A stretch of 64,000 nucleotides of DNA from JASGIT01 sp047601665 (lineage in GTDB: Bacteria; Pseudomonadota; Gammaproteobacteria; Burkholderiales; Burkholderiaceae_C): assembly GCA_047601665.1 (NCBI GenBank), contig JASGIT010000001.1, positions 124,001 through 188,000 of the forward strand, written 5' to 3'. Of this stretch, positions 27,801-35,264 are shown one piece after another. A program made the position numbers and the translations under genes. Within the stretch, counting starts at the first letter, position 1. Every line of letters starts with the position of its first letter. Under the pieces are notes generated by a model, which was given only the letters and a program-made list of their open reading frames with translations, searched no databases and had not been told where the DNA came from.

Positions 27801-28769
27801 CGACAAGCCCGACTCCTGGGAGCGCATCAACAGCTCAGTGGAACCAAGGGTGCCCGCAGCCAGCACCACGCGCCTGGCCGACAGCACGACCGGCCCCGCC
27901 ATGCGCTTGCGTAGTGCCACATCGGTGTGCCAGACCTCCACCTCCCATTTGTCGGTGTCGCGCCTCAAACGGGTCACCGTTGCACCGGAGAAGATCTCTA
28001 CACCGCGTACCTGGGCGCGACGCAACAGGCCGAGGTCCAGCGAGATTTTGGAGCCGTGGTTGCAGCCGGTGGCGCAGTCGCCGCAGGCAATGCAGCAATT
28101 CATCTTGACTCCGCCCACGCTCTGCAGGTTCTCGTCGAGCGCTACGGTAATCGGCACTGTGGCGGCACCGAGGGCTTTCATCGATCCTACGCGCCTTAGC
28201 GAATGACGCACCGTGTCCTTCGCATTAGGGTCAGCGCCAAGCTCGGCTTGAAGGCCTTCAGCGCGCTGAGCCAGCGTCAGGCCTTGATTTAACAAGCCGA
28301 CCGGCCACATCGACTCCTGGAAAATCGCCGGTTCTGGAAATGCCATCACCCCGGCGTTGATCAAAGACCCGCCTCCAACGCCGTTGCCCACCAGCACCGA
28401 CACGTCCGTGCCAATGCGTATGTCGAACAAGCCTTCGAGACGGCCACTCGCTTTGTCGCCCTGGGGCGTCGTAAAACGCACATGACCGGCGAGGTCGGCC
28501 GCACGATCGGGAAAAGAGCCCGTCAGGTGCTCGCGACCGCGTTCCAGCACCGCGATGCTCAATGGCCCCTGCGTATCCGAGGTGCCAGCGAGCCGGTCGG
28601 CCGCGATGGCCCCGCCGTAGCCAGACCCGATGACCAGCACGTCGAAGTCGGGTCGCCCCGAACGCTGCGTGCGACGCGCGTCCAAACCTTGGATCAAAGT
28701 CTCGAAGCCGTGGGACACCCAGCTGGTGCGGCGACTGTTTGTCTGCGGCGACTGGCCGTTGCTCTGCAT
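24801..28769 (-). CDS. GMC-type oxidoreductase fused to an alpha/beta hydrolase
   Basis: A large fusion of 1322 aa. The N-terminal half is a GMC/cholesterol-oxidase-like FAD enzyme. It has VIGSGYGGAIAADRL (FAD-binding, about 46-60), VGNGVGGGSLINAG, a cysteine cluster CCIACGDCATGC near 225-236, VLAAGTLGSTELLMRS, and a C-terminal HPLGGCCMAD plus GSIGINPALTI motif. A spacer of about 300 residues follows. The last third is an alpha/beta hydrolase with MIHGYSASGTTF near 990 and the nucleophile motif VSHCMGSVM near 1070. The ATG at 28769 has GGAGGGA upstream; a start at 28844 would lack one. First gene of a three-gene operon. A sterol- or lipid-like alcohol/ester substrate is plausible but unproven. 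Confidence 0.85.
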   Translation of the reverse strand: MQSNGQSPQTNSRRTSWVSHGFETLIQGLDARRTQRSGRPDFDVLVIGSGYGGAIAADRLAGTSDTQGPLSIAVLERGREHLTGSFPDRAADLAGHVRFTTPQGDKASGRLEGLFDIRIGTDVSVLVGNGVGGGSLINAGVMAFPEPAIFQESMWPVGLLNQGLTLAQRAEGLQAELGADPNAKDTVRHSLRRVGSMKALGAATVPITVALDENLQSVGGVKMNCCIACGDCATGCNHGSKISLDLGLLRRAQVRGVEIFSGATVTRLRRDTDKWEVEVWHTDVALRKRMAGPVVLSARRVVLAAGTLGSTELLMRSQESGLSFSPALGRRFSANGDLVATVASQQRVFHGVADEVVAPAARQVGPTITTMIDKRNAGGGFVVQDLAVPGALVRLLEEGVTTALLLHKLDEPDLDVHLAHDDPGAASAPDPLAVDPGQIERSQVVALIARDGADGVMTAAPQDHELPLDAGVRIDWRRLRNDERFDQAHKAFAEMLGASDRLIPNPVWKLLPPGAEKTLGAERGPLVSVHPLGGCCMADDRSHGVVDRDGRVFDGAAEAKLTAVHEGLVVLDGAIVPGSIGINPALTISTLADLAIERLIDVHWALTRPASPKVPLSVPRPVFAQRNGRPIPRRTEVQVIEKLSGPVDLDGEPAWMQLSLVYEPRALFPGPTPDDGSRPAFTQQGHVLQVAVDDTLSEVRLYRWKVGDYMSEDLESDPPMLRVPLAAGSTLRFLHRESSTWKLRRCRAWTAWLWNRGLRDSVLALIDVALDKIQGRKSATAFSVRDRFCQSLALATRAGEVRLFDYDLKLGAPLIPPFDPKFKDDAQRLQEATRRFAKLVGQHGLVLKGGKRFTYDRRANPWTQLTRMKLAAFGGLQLGARRSIDVSLDYFARRQIPLIRVVGQENQPAALIDVLAFTLYVLRVFVSVHLWSGRKPDQARTVRAAQRLPGALPGLPEPEIFEFVPDGSSAGEIRLTRYPVAKALHPPVLMIHGYSASGTTFAHPALRPSLAEYLWRHGREPWVLDMRTSCGMPTADHAYSFEEIARHDIPAALREVCARTGMPQVDVVSHCMGSVMLTMTLSDQGQPHAAATAARMRCWVMSQFGTKMRFAPANLLRAYLLSWFRHLLPDFHYSLRPGERVGRVDATLYDRLIATLPYLDDEDGSEFDIENPRLPWLRRPWVGTRRRLDALIGRTFDSRTMDEEVLACIDDFFGPLNLATISQPIYFAKYGEPAEQTGLSVFGEDPWHLLTGVRMLSLHGRTNGLADTGANAQMLMEWKRDKQLTKMSPPQVFERIGHQDLLIGRDRGKAFDVILSFLSSPT

Positions 28770-29093
28770 TCGTGGTCCCTCCGTCAAGTCATCCGTCGTA
28801 GGCGTTTGCGGGTGGCAGCTTAAGTGAACCATCTGACTTTGCAATAGGCCGATGGTTTAGAGCGGATGATCCAGCGTTGTGAGCATTCTTCGCTCCTAAA
28901 GCGAGCTGGGCAACTCCCGATGCTGTTAAGCGGCGTGGAGGCAATGACGGCATCGGGGCAGCTAGCCGCCCACGCGGCATGGGCCTAAACCACCGTGATA
29001 ACACGTCAGACCAATTGAAACCAAACGCCGCGTTACTGACACTTCGAGTACCCGCAGGCCACTCGGCCGCCACCGCCCAACACAAGGGAAAAC
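28770..29093. promoter_or_regulatory. Divergent promoter region between the GMC operon and the LuxR-type gene
   Basis: The region is 324 bp with no gene. It must hold the promoters of both the minus-strand GMC operon and the plus-strand regulator. GGTTTAG at 28854-28860 and CTAAACC at 28985-28991 are inverted with respect to each other, 124 bp apart, and could be two regulator half-sites. AAGGGA precedes the ATG at 29094. Confidence 0.4.
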
Positions 29094-29774
29094 ATGCTCG
29101 ACGCTCTCGCAACCGCGCCGCATCCGCACAGTGCACTAGCTGGTCTGAGCCGGCCAGCCGTGAAGTCCGACGTCACATGGGAATCGACCGGACTCTGGGC
29201 GGCGCTACTTGATGAACTGGACTACGGCATCATCCTCGTCGAACCGCACGGCGAAATCGTGCATGTCAATCGGCAGGCCAGGCGCCAGCTGCAACTGGAA
29301 GGACCGTCATCCATCTGGGGTTGTGCACTGTGCGCCGTCGATTCACTGCCAGGCCAACGGCTTAAACATGCCATCAGGCAATCGTCCGAACGGGGATTGC
29401 GCGGCGCGGTGCAACTGCGTTCTCCAAATGAGTCACTGGTCGTGTCGGTCATTCCACTGCAGTTGCGCGCGTCTTTGGACGGCAGCCTAACTATGCTGCT
29501 GTTGCAACGCCCGCAGATCTACACCGAACTCGCGCTAACGGGGTTTGCCAAGCTGCACGGCCTGACCGACACAGAGACAAGCGTGCTCAGCGCCCTATGT
29601 GAAGGCCGCGCCGCGCAAGGGATTGCGCAACGACAGGGGGTTGCACTATCGACCGTCCGCACCCAGCTGCAGTCGCTTCGCTCCAAGCTCGGGGTGGATA
29701 GCGTACGTGCGCTGATTCACTTGGTCGGGCGGCTGCCGCCCGTGATGGGCGTGCTGTGCTCCGAGCGGAAGTAA
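29094..29774 (+). CDS. PAS-like/LuxR-type transcriptional regulator
   Basis: A 226-aa regulator. The N-terminal half resembles a PAS sensory domain (LLDELDYGIILVEPHGEIVHVN, residues about 38-60, written in two parts here). The C-terminal LuxR helix-turn-helix comprises LTDTETSVLSALCEGRA, then GVALSTVRTQLQSLRSKLG. It has no receiver domain. Being divergent from the GMC-hydrolase operon, it is the best candidate for its direct regulator, perhaps binding a substrate-derived ligand through the PAS-like domain; this is inference from context. Confidence 0.85.
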   Translation: MLDALATAPHPHSALAGLSRPAVKSDVTWESTGLWAALLDELDYGIILVEPHGEIVHVNRQARRQLQLEGPSSIWGCALCAVDSLPGQRLKHAIRQSSERGLRGAVQLRSPNESLVVSVIPLQLRASLDGSLTMLLLQRPQIYTELALTGFAKLHGLTDTETSVLSALCEGRAAQGIAQRQGVALSTVRTQLQSLRSKLGVDSVRALIHLVGRLPPVMGVLCSERK

Positions 29775-29932
29775 GCAACTGCGTAGCACTGGGAATTTCG
29801 GTTGAATCCGTCATAAACAGTCGGCTCGCCAACTTGAATGTCGAGTCCACTTGAATCGCCCCGTGTTCAATAGACACATTCGAGCCTCAACCGGAGGAGG
29901 CTAATAAAAGGTGCCATGACAAGCAAGCAACA

Positions 29933-30079
29933 TACCCTGAAGAGTTCGAGAGCGAAGCGGTCAAGCAGATTACGGAGCGAGGCCACCGGGTGGCTGACGT
30001 GTTCGCCCGGATCGGCGTAAGCCAGCACAGCCTGTACAAGTGGATCAAGGCGTACTCGACGCCTGCAGCCGAACGATAG
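29933..30079 (+). pseudogene. Remnant of an IS3-family OrfA
   Basis: From 29933 the frame reads YPEEFESEAVKQITERG, HRVADVFARIGVSQHSLYK, WIKAYSTPAAER and stop at 30079, the N-terminal helix-turn-helix of an IS3-family OrfA. An ATG at 29916 with GGAGG upstream is in another frame, so the gene is frameshifted near its start. The rest of OrfA and all of OrfB are missing. Confidence 0.65.
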
Positions 30080-30173
30080 GTGCCAATTCACCGGCCATGA
30101 GTGGCAGACGTTCTTGCGAGCACAACCTGGTCACAGCCGCACCAAATACGTGTTTAACGACGGGAGGAACGAG

Positions 30174-31646
30174 ATGAAAGCGTACGTAATCGCAAACTGC
30201 ACCGCCGCACTCACCTTGCTGCAGGGGTGCACCAGCCTCAACGCCGTCAAGGTCACGGATGGCGTCATGAAGGTCGAAGGCGCACCTTACTTCTTGACCT
30301 TCACCCAGTACGACTTCACCATTAAACGCCGGTTGACAAGTTGCGCCGATGTCGATGAGAAGGTCGTCCCGCCCACGCGCATTCCCAACATGAGAGTCAC
30401 GACGACGGTCAAGGCCAAGCGCAGGGAGGCGCGAGACCCTACTCGCGAGTACGTCATCGACTTCGCGGCATTGCGAAGCTTCTTCAAGACGACCGACGTG
30501 GCAGTGGACTACTACGAGAATGGCGCCCTCAAGTCGGTCAACGCAACGGTCGCGGACAGCACGGCTGAGTTTCTGGCCAGCACCTTCAAGGCCGCAGCGA
30601 AGGTTGCCGCATTGGGAACCGGTGTAGGCGGCGGGTCGCCGGAAGCCTGCACTGACGAAATCCTAAAAGCTGTCGTCGCAGCGAAAGATGGGGAAGACCG
30701 CCTCACCGCCAAGACGGCGTTGCTCGCGCAACAGACCCAGCGGTTGGAGGCACTGCAGTCGGTGGCTGTGGCCCTGGGACCTACGCGCAATGCAGCGGAG
30801 CGTCGAGAGTTTGCGGACCAGGTCAGGGCGTTATATGACCTGAAGGCGGAGGTAGACAAGGAGCAGAAGGAGCTCGCCCGCCTGTTGAAGAAGTTGACCA
30901 TCACCGACACGGTGACTTGGCCGAAGGACGGTTCAACCTTCTCGGGAGAACTTGCCAAACCCCTGACCCTCGAAGCCCTTGAGCGATGGGGTGTCTTGGA
31001 CGACCTCATCAAGGACCGGTTGGTAAAGGAGACGGGGGTCTACGCGCTGATCGGCACAGACTCGCCGCCTGCAAAGCATGTGGTATGCGTTGGCGACAGC
31101 TGCGAGAAGACGACGCCCGTCGAAGACCTCCCAGGTCTCAAGTACAGGATGCCCATGGCCGGAAATTTGAAAGCCTGTAGCAACGCTACGTGTGCCGGCA
31201 ACGACGCCGAGCTGTACAAGGATGCGGGCCTGTTTAGCCAACTGGGACCGGTCATGACGCTGCCGCTGAAGAACTATCCGTTTATGACGCAAAGCATCGT
31301 CCTGACCATGAACGAAGTAGGGCAGCCCACGAAGATCGGCTACAAGTCCGAAGCCAATGCGGCCAAGGCGATGGACATGGTTAACAGCTTTGTCGATGAG
31401 TACGGCAAGGTGCGCCAGGCAGACAAGCCCAAGTCCGAACTGGACCGGGTTAACGAGGAGACGGCTTTGCTCGAGGCCAAGGCGAAGCTTGCGACAGCCA
31501 AGACGGCGCTGGACGCTAAGCCCAACGAGGAACAAACCACTGCGACGGATGCCCTGAAGGCCGACACGGCGCTACTGGAGGCGGAACTGGCAAAAATGAA
31601 GGCCCAAGCGGCGCTGGATGCAGCCAAGAAGCAGGCGACACCGTGA
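30174..31646 (+). CDS. Predicted lipoprotein of unknown function
   Basis: 490 aa. A short signal sequence ends in the lipobox LLQGC (Cys 19), so the mature protein is probably attached to the outer membrane. No known domain is recognised. Residues about 175-260 and the C-terminal 80 residues (EETALLEAKAKLATAKTAL and AELAKMKAQAALDAAKK) are Ala/Lys/Glu-rich and should form coiled coils; the middle contains several Cys (VVCVGDSCEKTT, KACSNATCAG). The ATG at 30174 has GGAGG six bases upstream. The stop overlaps the start of the papain-like peptidase gene by 4 bp, so the pair is co-translated and probably works together. Confidence 0.8.
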   Translation: MKAYVIANCTAALTLLQGCTSLNAVKVTDGVMKVEGAPYFLTFTQYDFTIKRRLTSCADVDEKVVPPTRIPNMRVTTTVKAKRREARDPTREYVIDFAALRSFFKTTDVAVDYYENGALKSVNATVADSTAEFLASTFKAAAKVAALGTGVGGGSPEACTDEILKAVVAAKDGEDRLTAKTALLAQQTQRLEALQSVAVALGPTRNAAERREFADQVRALYDLKAEVDKEQKELARLLKKLTITDTVTWPKDGSTFSGELAKPLTLEALERWGVLDDLIKDRLVKETGVYALIGTDSPPAKHVVCVGDSCEKTTPVEDLPGLKYRMPMAGNLKACSNATCAGNDAELYKDAGLFSQLGPVMTLPLKNYPFMTQSIVLTMNEVGQPTKIGYKSEANAAKAMDMVNSFVDEYGKVRQADKPKSELDRVNEETALLEAKAKLATAKTALDAKPNEEQTTATDALKADTALLEAELAKMKAQAALDAAKKQATP

Positions 31647-32464
31647 CCGAGCAGTTGCCCGCGGACGATCTGGTGGCCGACAGCGCTCCATTCTCGACCG
31701 GGGTGGTCGACGAACCTGAGTGGCTGCCCGAGCGATCAACCCTGGAGTCAATGACGAGGTGGCTTCGCAGTTTCGTCACCCGAGCCTTCGAAGCCACGCC
31801 GCAACAGGCGTTCAGTTGGGACGACCAGCAGGTAGTGCCTCAACCCGGAGACCAGCAAAAGACGAACGCCTGCGTCAGCTATGCAAGTTGCCTGGCTGCT
31901 GCGTCACTGTACCGCATCAAAACTGGCAAACCGATCTCGCTTGCTCCCCGCGTCTTTCATGCGTGCACGGTGGGGCGCGGTTTGAAAGAAGGCTTCAATT
32001 CAAGCCTTCTGGAGAGAAAGGTAGTGGAGCATGGCCTGCCGACCACGGTCAATCCGGAACAGACAAGCCGGGCAGAGGCACTGACCGGCGAGGCGCAGTG
32101 CGGGTCCTTCGCCTCGACACCGCGGCTCAAGGTGTCTTCGGTACAACGGCTGTACAGCCCGGAGGAGGCCAAAGCAGCGCTCAGATCCATCGGACCGGTA
32201 GTGGTTCACATGGACCTCACCGAGGATTTTCTGGATTGCTACGTTGCGGGAAGCATTTACTCCGCTCCTCCTGGCACCAAGATCCTGACAAGCCACGCCG
32301 TGTGCGTCATCGGGTATGACGACACGCGGGGCTGCTGGATCTGCGTGAACAGCTACGGGCCGACGTGGAGACACACGAACCGTGGTCGGTTCTTCCTGAA
32401 GTACGGCGAATGTAGAGTGTTGGCGCCGGGAGCTGCCGCGTACCGATTGAACATCGAGGTCTGA
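31643..32464 (+). CDS. Papain-like (C1) cysteine peptidase
   Basis: A 273-aa protein with all papain-family active-site elements in order. These are the oxyanion Gln 71 six residues before the nucleophile Cys 77 (QQKTNACVSYASC), the catalytic His 218 in TSHAVCVIGYDD and Asn 236 in NSYGPTW. No signal peptide or propeptide of normal length is visible; 60-70 residues with a helical stretch (LRSFVTRAFEAT) precede the domain. The gene overlaps the lipoprotein gene (ATGA). C1 peptidases are uncommon in proteobacteria. In this context it could process the lipoprotein or act as an effector, but nothing in the sequence decides this. It ends 35 bp before an IS66 insertion. Confidence 0.82.
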   Translation: MTEQLPADDLVADSAPFSTGVVDEPEWLPERSTLESMTRWLRSFVTRAFEATPQQAFSWDDQQVVPQPGDQQKTNACVSYASCLAAASLYRIKTGKPISLAPRVFHACTVGRGLKEGFNSSLLERKVVEHGLPTTVNPEQTSRAEALTGEAQCGSFASTPRLKVSSVQRLYSPEEAKAALRSIGPVVVHMDLTEDFLDCYVAGSIYSAPPGTKILTSHAVCVIGYDDTRGCWICVNSYGPTWRHTNRGRFFLKYGECRVLAPGAAAYRLNIEV

Positions 32465-32576
32465 GCATTGCGTCTCGCAGGGTAAACGTCCGGTTAGTCG
32501 TGAGCGTCCAGTCGCCCCATCTTGAATACTGACCGGCGGCATAGGAGTCTCGTGTCCACTAACTCTTGGTGGACAC

Positions 32577-32978
32577 GTGAACACTATTTCCGATCAACAA
32601 GGCAGCCCGCGTCGGCGGCGTCGCCTACACAGCGATGAATTCAAAGCCGATGCCGTGGCCAGTTGCATGCAACCCGGCATGTCAATGGCGGCCGTGGCGC
32701 TGGCCCACGGCGTCAATGCCAACCTGCTGCGCCGTTGGGTCCGCGAGGCCGAGCTGAGGCCGCCGGGCATCGCCCCGGACAAACCCGCCGCTTGTGACAT
32801 CGACACTCCAGAGGCCAAGCCGTTGTTCGTCCCCGTGAGCCTGCCGCCACCGGTTGCAGCAGCACCGGTCGCCGACATCCACATTGAGCTGCAGCGTGGT
32901 GCCACAGCGATCATCGTCACTTGGCCAGCCAGCGCCGCCAGTGAATGCGCCGCCTGGATGCGTGAGCTGCTGCGGTGA
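32577..32978 (+). CDS. tnpA: IS66 TnpA (Orf1)
   Basis: 133 aa, GTG start. The helix-turn-helix region RRRRLHSDEFKADAVASC, MSMAAVALAHGVNANLLRRW is typical of IS66 Orf1, an IS3-OrfA-like DNA-binding protein. A Pro-rich linker and a small C-terminal beta part (ADIHIELQRGATAIIVTWP) follow. It overlaps tnpB by 4 bp, as is usual in this family. Confidence 0.9.
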   Translation: MNTISDQQGSPRRRRRLHSDEFKADAVASCMQPGMSMAAVALAHGVNANLLRRWVREAELRPPGIAPDKPAACDIDTPEAKPLFVPVSLPPPVAAAPVADIHIELQRGATAIIVTWPASAASECAAWMRELLR

Positions 32979-33316
32979 TCCGCATCGACGCGATGTGGCT
33001 GGCGGTCGAGCCCATCGACATGCGCGCCGGTGCCGACCGGCTGCTCGCACGCGTGGTGCAGGTCTTCGGCGCCGCCCAGGCCTACCACGGCTACCTCTTC
33101 GCCAACGCTCGCGGCACCCGAATCAAACTGCTCGTGCACGACGGCTTCGGCGTGTGGTGCGCCGCGCGTCGCCTCAACGCAGGCCACTTCACCTGGGCCA
33201 TGGTTACCTCGGGCGGTCCTACCGCGCTAGAACTTGGGCGCGCTCAGTTCGACGCGCTGGTGCTTGGCCTGCCTTGGCAGCGTCTCCCAGAGCTGCAGCG
33301 CATCTGCCGGGCATGA
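32975..33316 (+). CDS. tnpB: IS66 TnpB (Orf2)
   Basis: 113 aa. Family signatures are DMRAGADRLLARVV, GTRIKLLVHDGFGVWCAARR and LVLGLPWQRLPE. Required for transposition of IS66 elements, with no assigned enzymatic activity. The start overlaps the tnpA stop (ATG/GTG-type overlap of 4 bp). It is intact, and different in sequence from the orphan tnpB at 10094. Confidence 0.92.
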   Translation: MIRIDAMWLAVEPIDMRAGADRLLARVVQVFGAAQAYHGYLFANARGTRIKLLVHDGFGVWCAARRLNAGHFTWAMVTSGGPTALELGRAQFDALVLGLPWQRLPELQRICRA

Positions 33317-33375
33317 CGGCCGTGCGCTGACAACGGCAGTTGTGCCAATGGTGCTGCCCGGCCGTGCCTGGCACG

Positions 33376-35034
33376 ATGCCAGCCATGCTCGACCTGCGCG
33401 ACCTCAAGGCCCATGACCTGCAAGGTCTGTCGCCCGATGACATCGCGGCGCTTGCCCGGCAGATGCTCCAATGCATTGAGCAGCAGGCTGGCGAGTTGCA
33501 GCAGAAGGATCAAGAGATCAAGCGCAAGGACCGCGAGATCGTGCTGCGTGAGGCCAAGCTGGAGAAGGTGCAGTTCGAGCTGGCACGCCTGAAGCGCTGG
33601 AAGTTCGGCGCCAAGACCGAGGCCATGAGCGCCGACCAGCGGCGCCTGTTCGAGGAGACCCTGGCCGAGGACGAGGCCGGCCTGCAGGCCCAACTCGATG
33701 CACTGCGCGCGCAGGCCGCGCGAGCCGGCCAGGGCACACCCCCGAAGCCCCCTCCGCGCCGGCCGCGGCGCCAAGCGCTGCCCGAGCACCTGCGTCGCGT
33801 CGAGCACCGTCACGAGCCTGCAGACACCACCTGCCAGAGCGAGGGCTGCGGCCGCCCTATGGTGCGCATCGGCGAAGACGTCAGCGAGCGGCTGGACGTA
33901 GTACCAGCCGAGTTCTTCGTGCACCGCCACATCTACGGCAAGTGGGCCTGCCGCTGCTGCCAAGTGTTGAAGCAGCAGCCCACCGTCCCCGAGATCATTG
34001 ACGCGGGCCTGCCCGCCAGCGGGCTGCTGGCCCATACGCTCATCAGCCGCTTCGCCGACCACCTGCCGTACTACCGGCAAGAGGCGATCAACGCGAGGGC
34101 TGGCTTGCATACTCCACGCTCCACGCTCGCCAGTTGGGCCGGCCAGGCCGGCGCGGCCCTGGAGCCGCTGTACGAAGCGCAAAAGCGCTTCGTGCTCGCC
34201 AGCCGGGTGCTGCACGCCGACGAGACGCCGGTAGCGCTCCTGGATCCCGGCGCCGGCAAGACTCGCAAAGCCTATGTGTGGGCCTATGCCCGCAGCCACC
34301 ATGATCCGACACCGGGCGTGGTCTACGAGTTTGTCCGCGGACGCGCAGCGCAGTACCCACGCGCCTTCCTGGCAGGGGACGAGCGCGCTGGGCTGCCCGC
34401 TTGGCAGGGCACGTTGCTGACCGACCGCTACGGCGCCTACGACCCGGTGCTCGACGAGCGGCTGTACCCAGGCCGCAAGGCAGCCGCATGTGTGGCACAC
34501 GCCAGGCGAAAGTTCGACGAGCTCGCCAAGGCCGGCACCAGCGCCGTGGGCGAGGAGGCGATACAGCGCTTCGCAGGCATCTACGCGGTCGAACGTGAAC
34601 TCATCGGCCTGAGCGATGAGGGGCGGCGCAGCGGGCGGCAGGCACTGGCCCGGCCACTATGGGAGCAGCTCGGCGCCTGGCTGCAACTGGAGCGCCGGCG
34701 CGTGGCCGACGGGGGCTCGACGGCTGCGGCCATCGACTACACGCTCAAGCACTGGGCGGCACTCACGCATCACCTCGATGACGGCGCGGTGCCGATCGAC
34801 AACAACCACCTGGAGCGCCAGATCAAGCCCTGGGCGATGGGGCGCAAAGCCTGGATGTTCGTGGGTAGCGAACTGGCCGGGCAACGCGCGGCGGTGGTAA
34901 TGAGCTTGGTGCAGTCCGCCCGCATGTGTGGCCGCGAGCCCTGGGCCTACCTGCGTGATGTTCTGCAGCGGCTGCCGACTCAGCTCAACAGCCGCATTGA
35001 AGATCTGCTGCCGCATCGCTGGCAACCCGCCTGA
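33376..35034 (+). CDS. tnpC: IS66 TnpC transposase
   Basis: About 552 aa, the DDE transposase of the element. The N-terminal coiled coil and DNA-binding part (KRWKFGAKTEAM) are followed by a zinc-finger-like segment with CQSEGCGRPM and WACRCCQ. The catalytic domain has VLHADETPV, LLTDRYGAYD and the C-terminal DNNHLERQIKPWAMGRK. It ends RIEDLLPHRWQPA. A start at the ATG 33376 or 33385 is more likely than the TTG at 33340. Confidence 0.93.
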   Translation: MPAMLDLRDLKAHDLQGLSPDDIAALARQMLQCIEQQAGELQQKDQEIKRKDREIVLREAKLEKVQFELARLKRWKFGAKTEAMSADQRRLFEETLAEDEAGLQAQLDALRAQAARAGQGTPPKPPPRRPRRQALPEHLRRVEHRHEPADTTCQSEGCGRPMVRIGEDVSERLDVVPAEFFVHRHIYGKWACRCCQVLKQQPTVPEIIDAGLPASGLLAHTLISRFADHLPYYRQEAINARAGLHTPRSTLASWAGQAGAALEPLYEAQKRFVLASRVLHADETPVALLDPGAGKTRKAYVWAYARSHHDPTPGVVYEFVRGRAAQYPRAFLAGDERAGLPAWQGTLLTDRYGAYDPVLDERLYPGRKAAACVAHARRKFDELAKAGTSAVGEEAIQRFAGIYAVERELIGLSDEGRRSGRQALARPLWEQLGAWLQLERRRVADGGSTAAAIDYTLKHWAALTHHLDDGAVPIDNNHLERQIKPWAMGRKAWMFVGSELAGQRAAVVMSLVQSARMCGREPWAYLRDVLQRLPTQLNSRIEDLLPHRWQPA

Positions 35035-35264
35035 CACGCGAGCCGCCCGCCACAAGGTGGACCGGCTGGACGCTCACGGTTAGTCCATGCGTCAGAAAAC
35101 CTGCATTGTGTAGTGAAAACGCAACGTAGCGAATGCGTCGACGATGGGGCTGAGAGTTTGCATTTGACCAAAAGCTTCAACGCGCAGGCCGCCGTTCGAG
35201 GCCGGCTGCAGCCGCTAAGGATTCGACGAGGTCGAACAATCGAGGGAAGCTTGCACGTCGATCT

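Larger units (their letters stand above)
32500..35077. mobile_element. Complete IS66-family element with 8-bp target duplication
   Basis: The ends share GTGAGCGTCCAG (left from 32500, right as its inverse ending at 35077), with further matches inward. The flanks carry GGTTAGTC at 32492-32499 and again at 35078-35085, an exact 8-bp target duplication as expected for IS66. Three intact genes tnpA, tnpB and tnpC fill it. It is the youngest-looking insertion in the window. Confidence 0.95.

Noticed and set aside
28854..28991. GGTTTAG/CTAAACC inverted pair before the LuxR-type gene
   Set aside because: Only 7 bp and 124 bp apart; could be chance, so only mentioned as a possible half-site pair.
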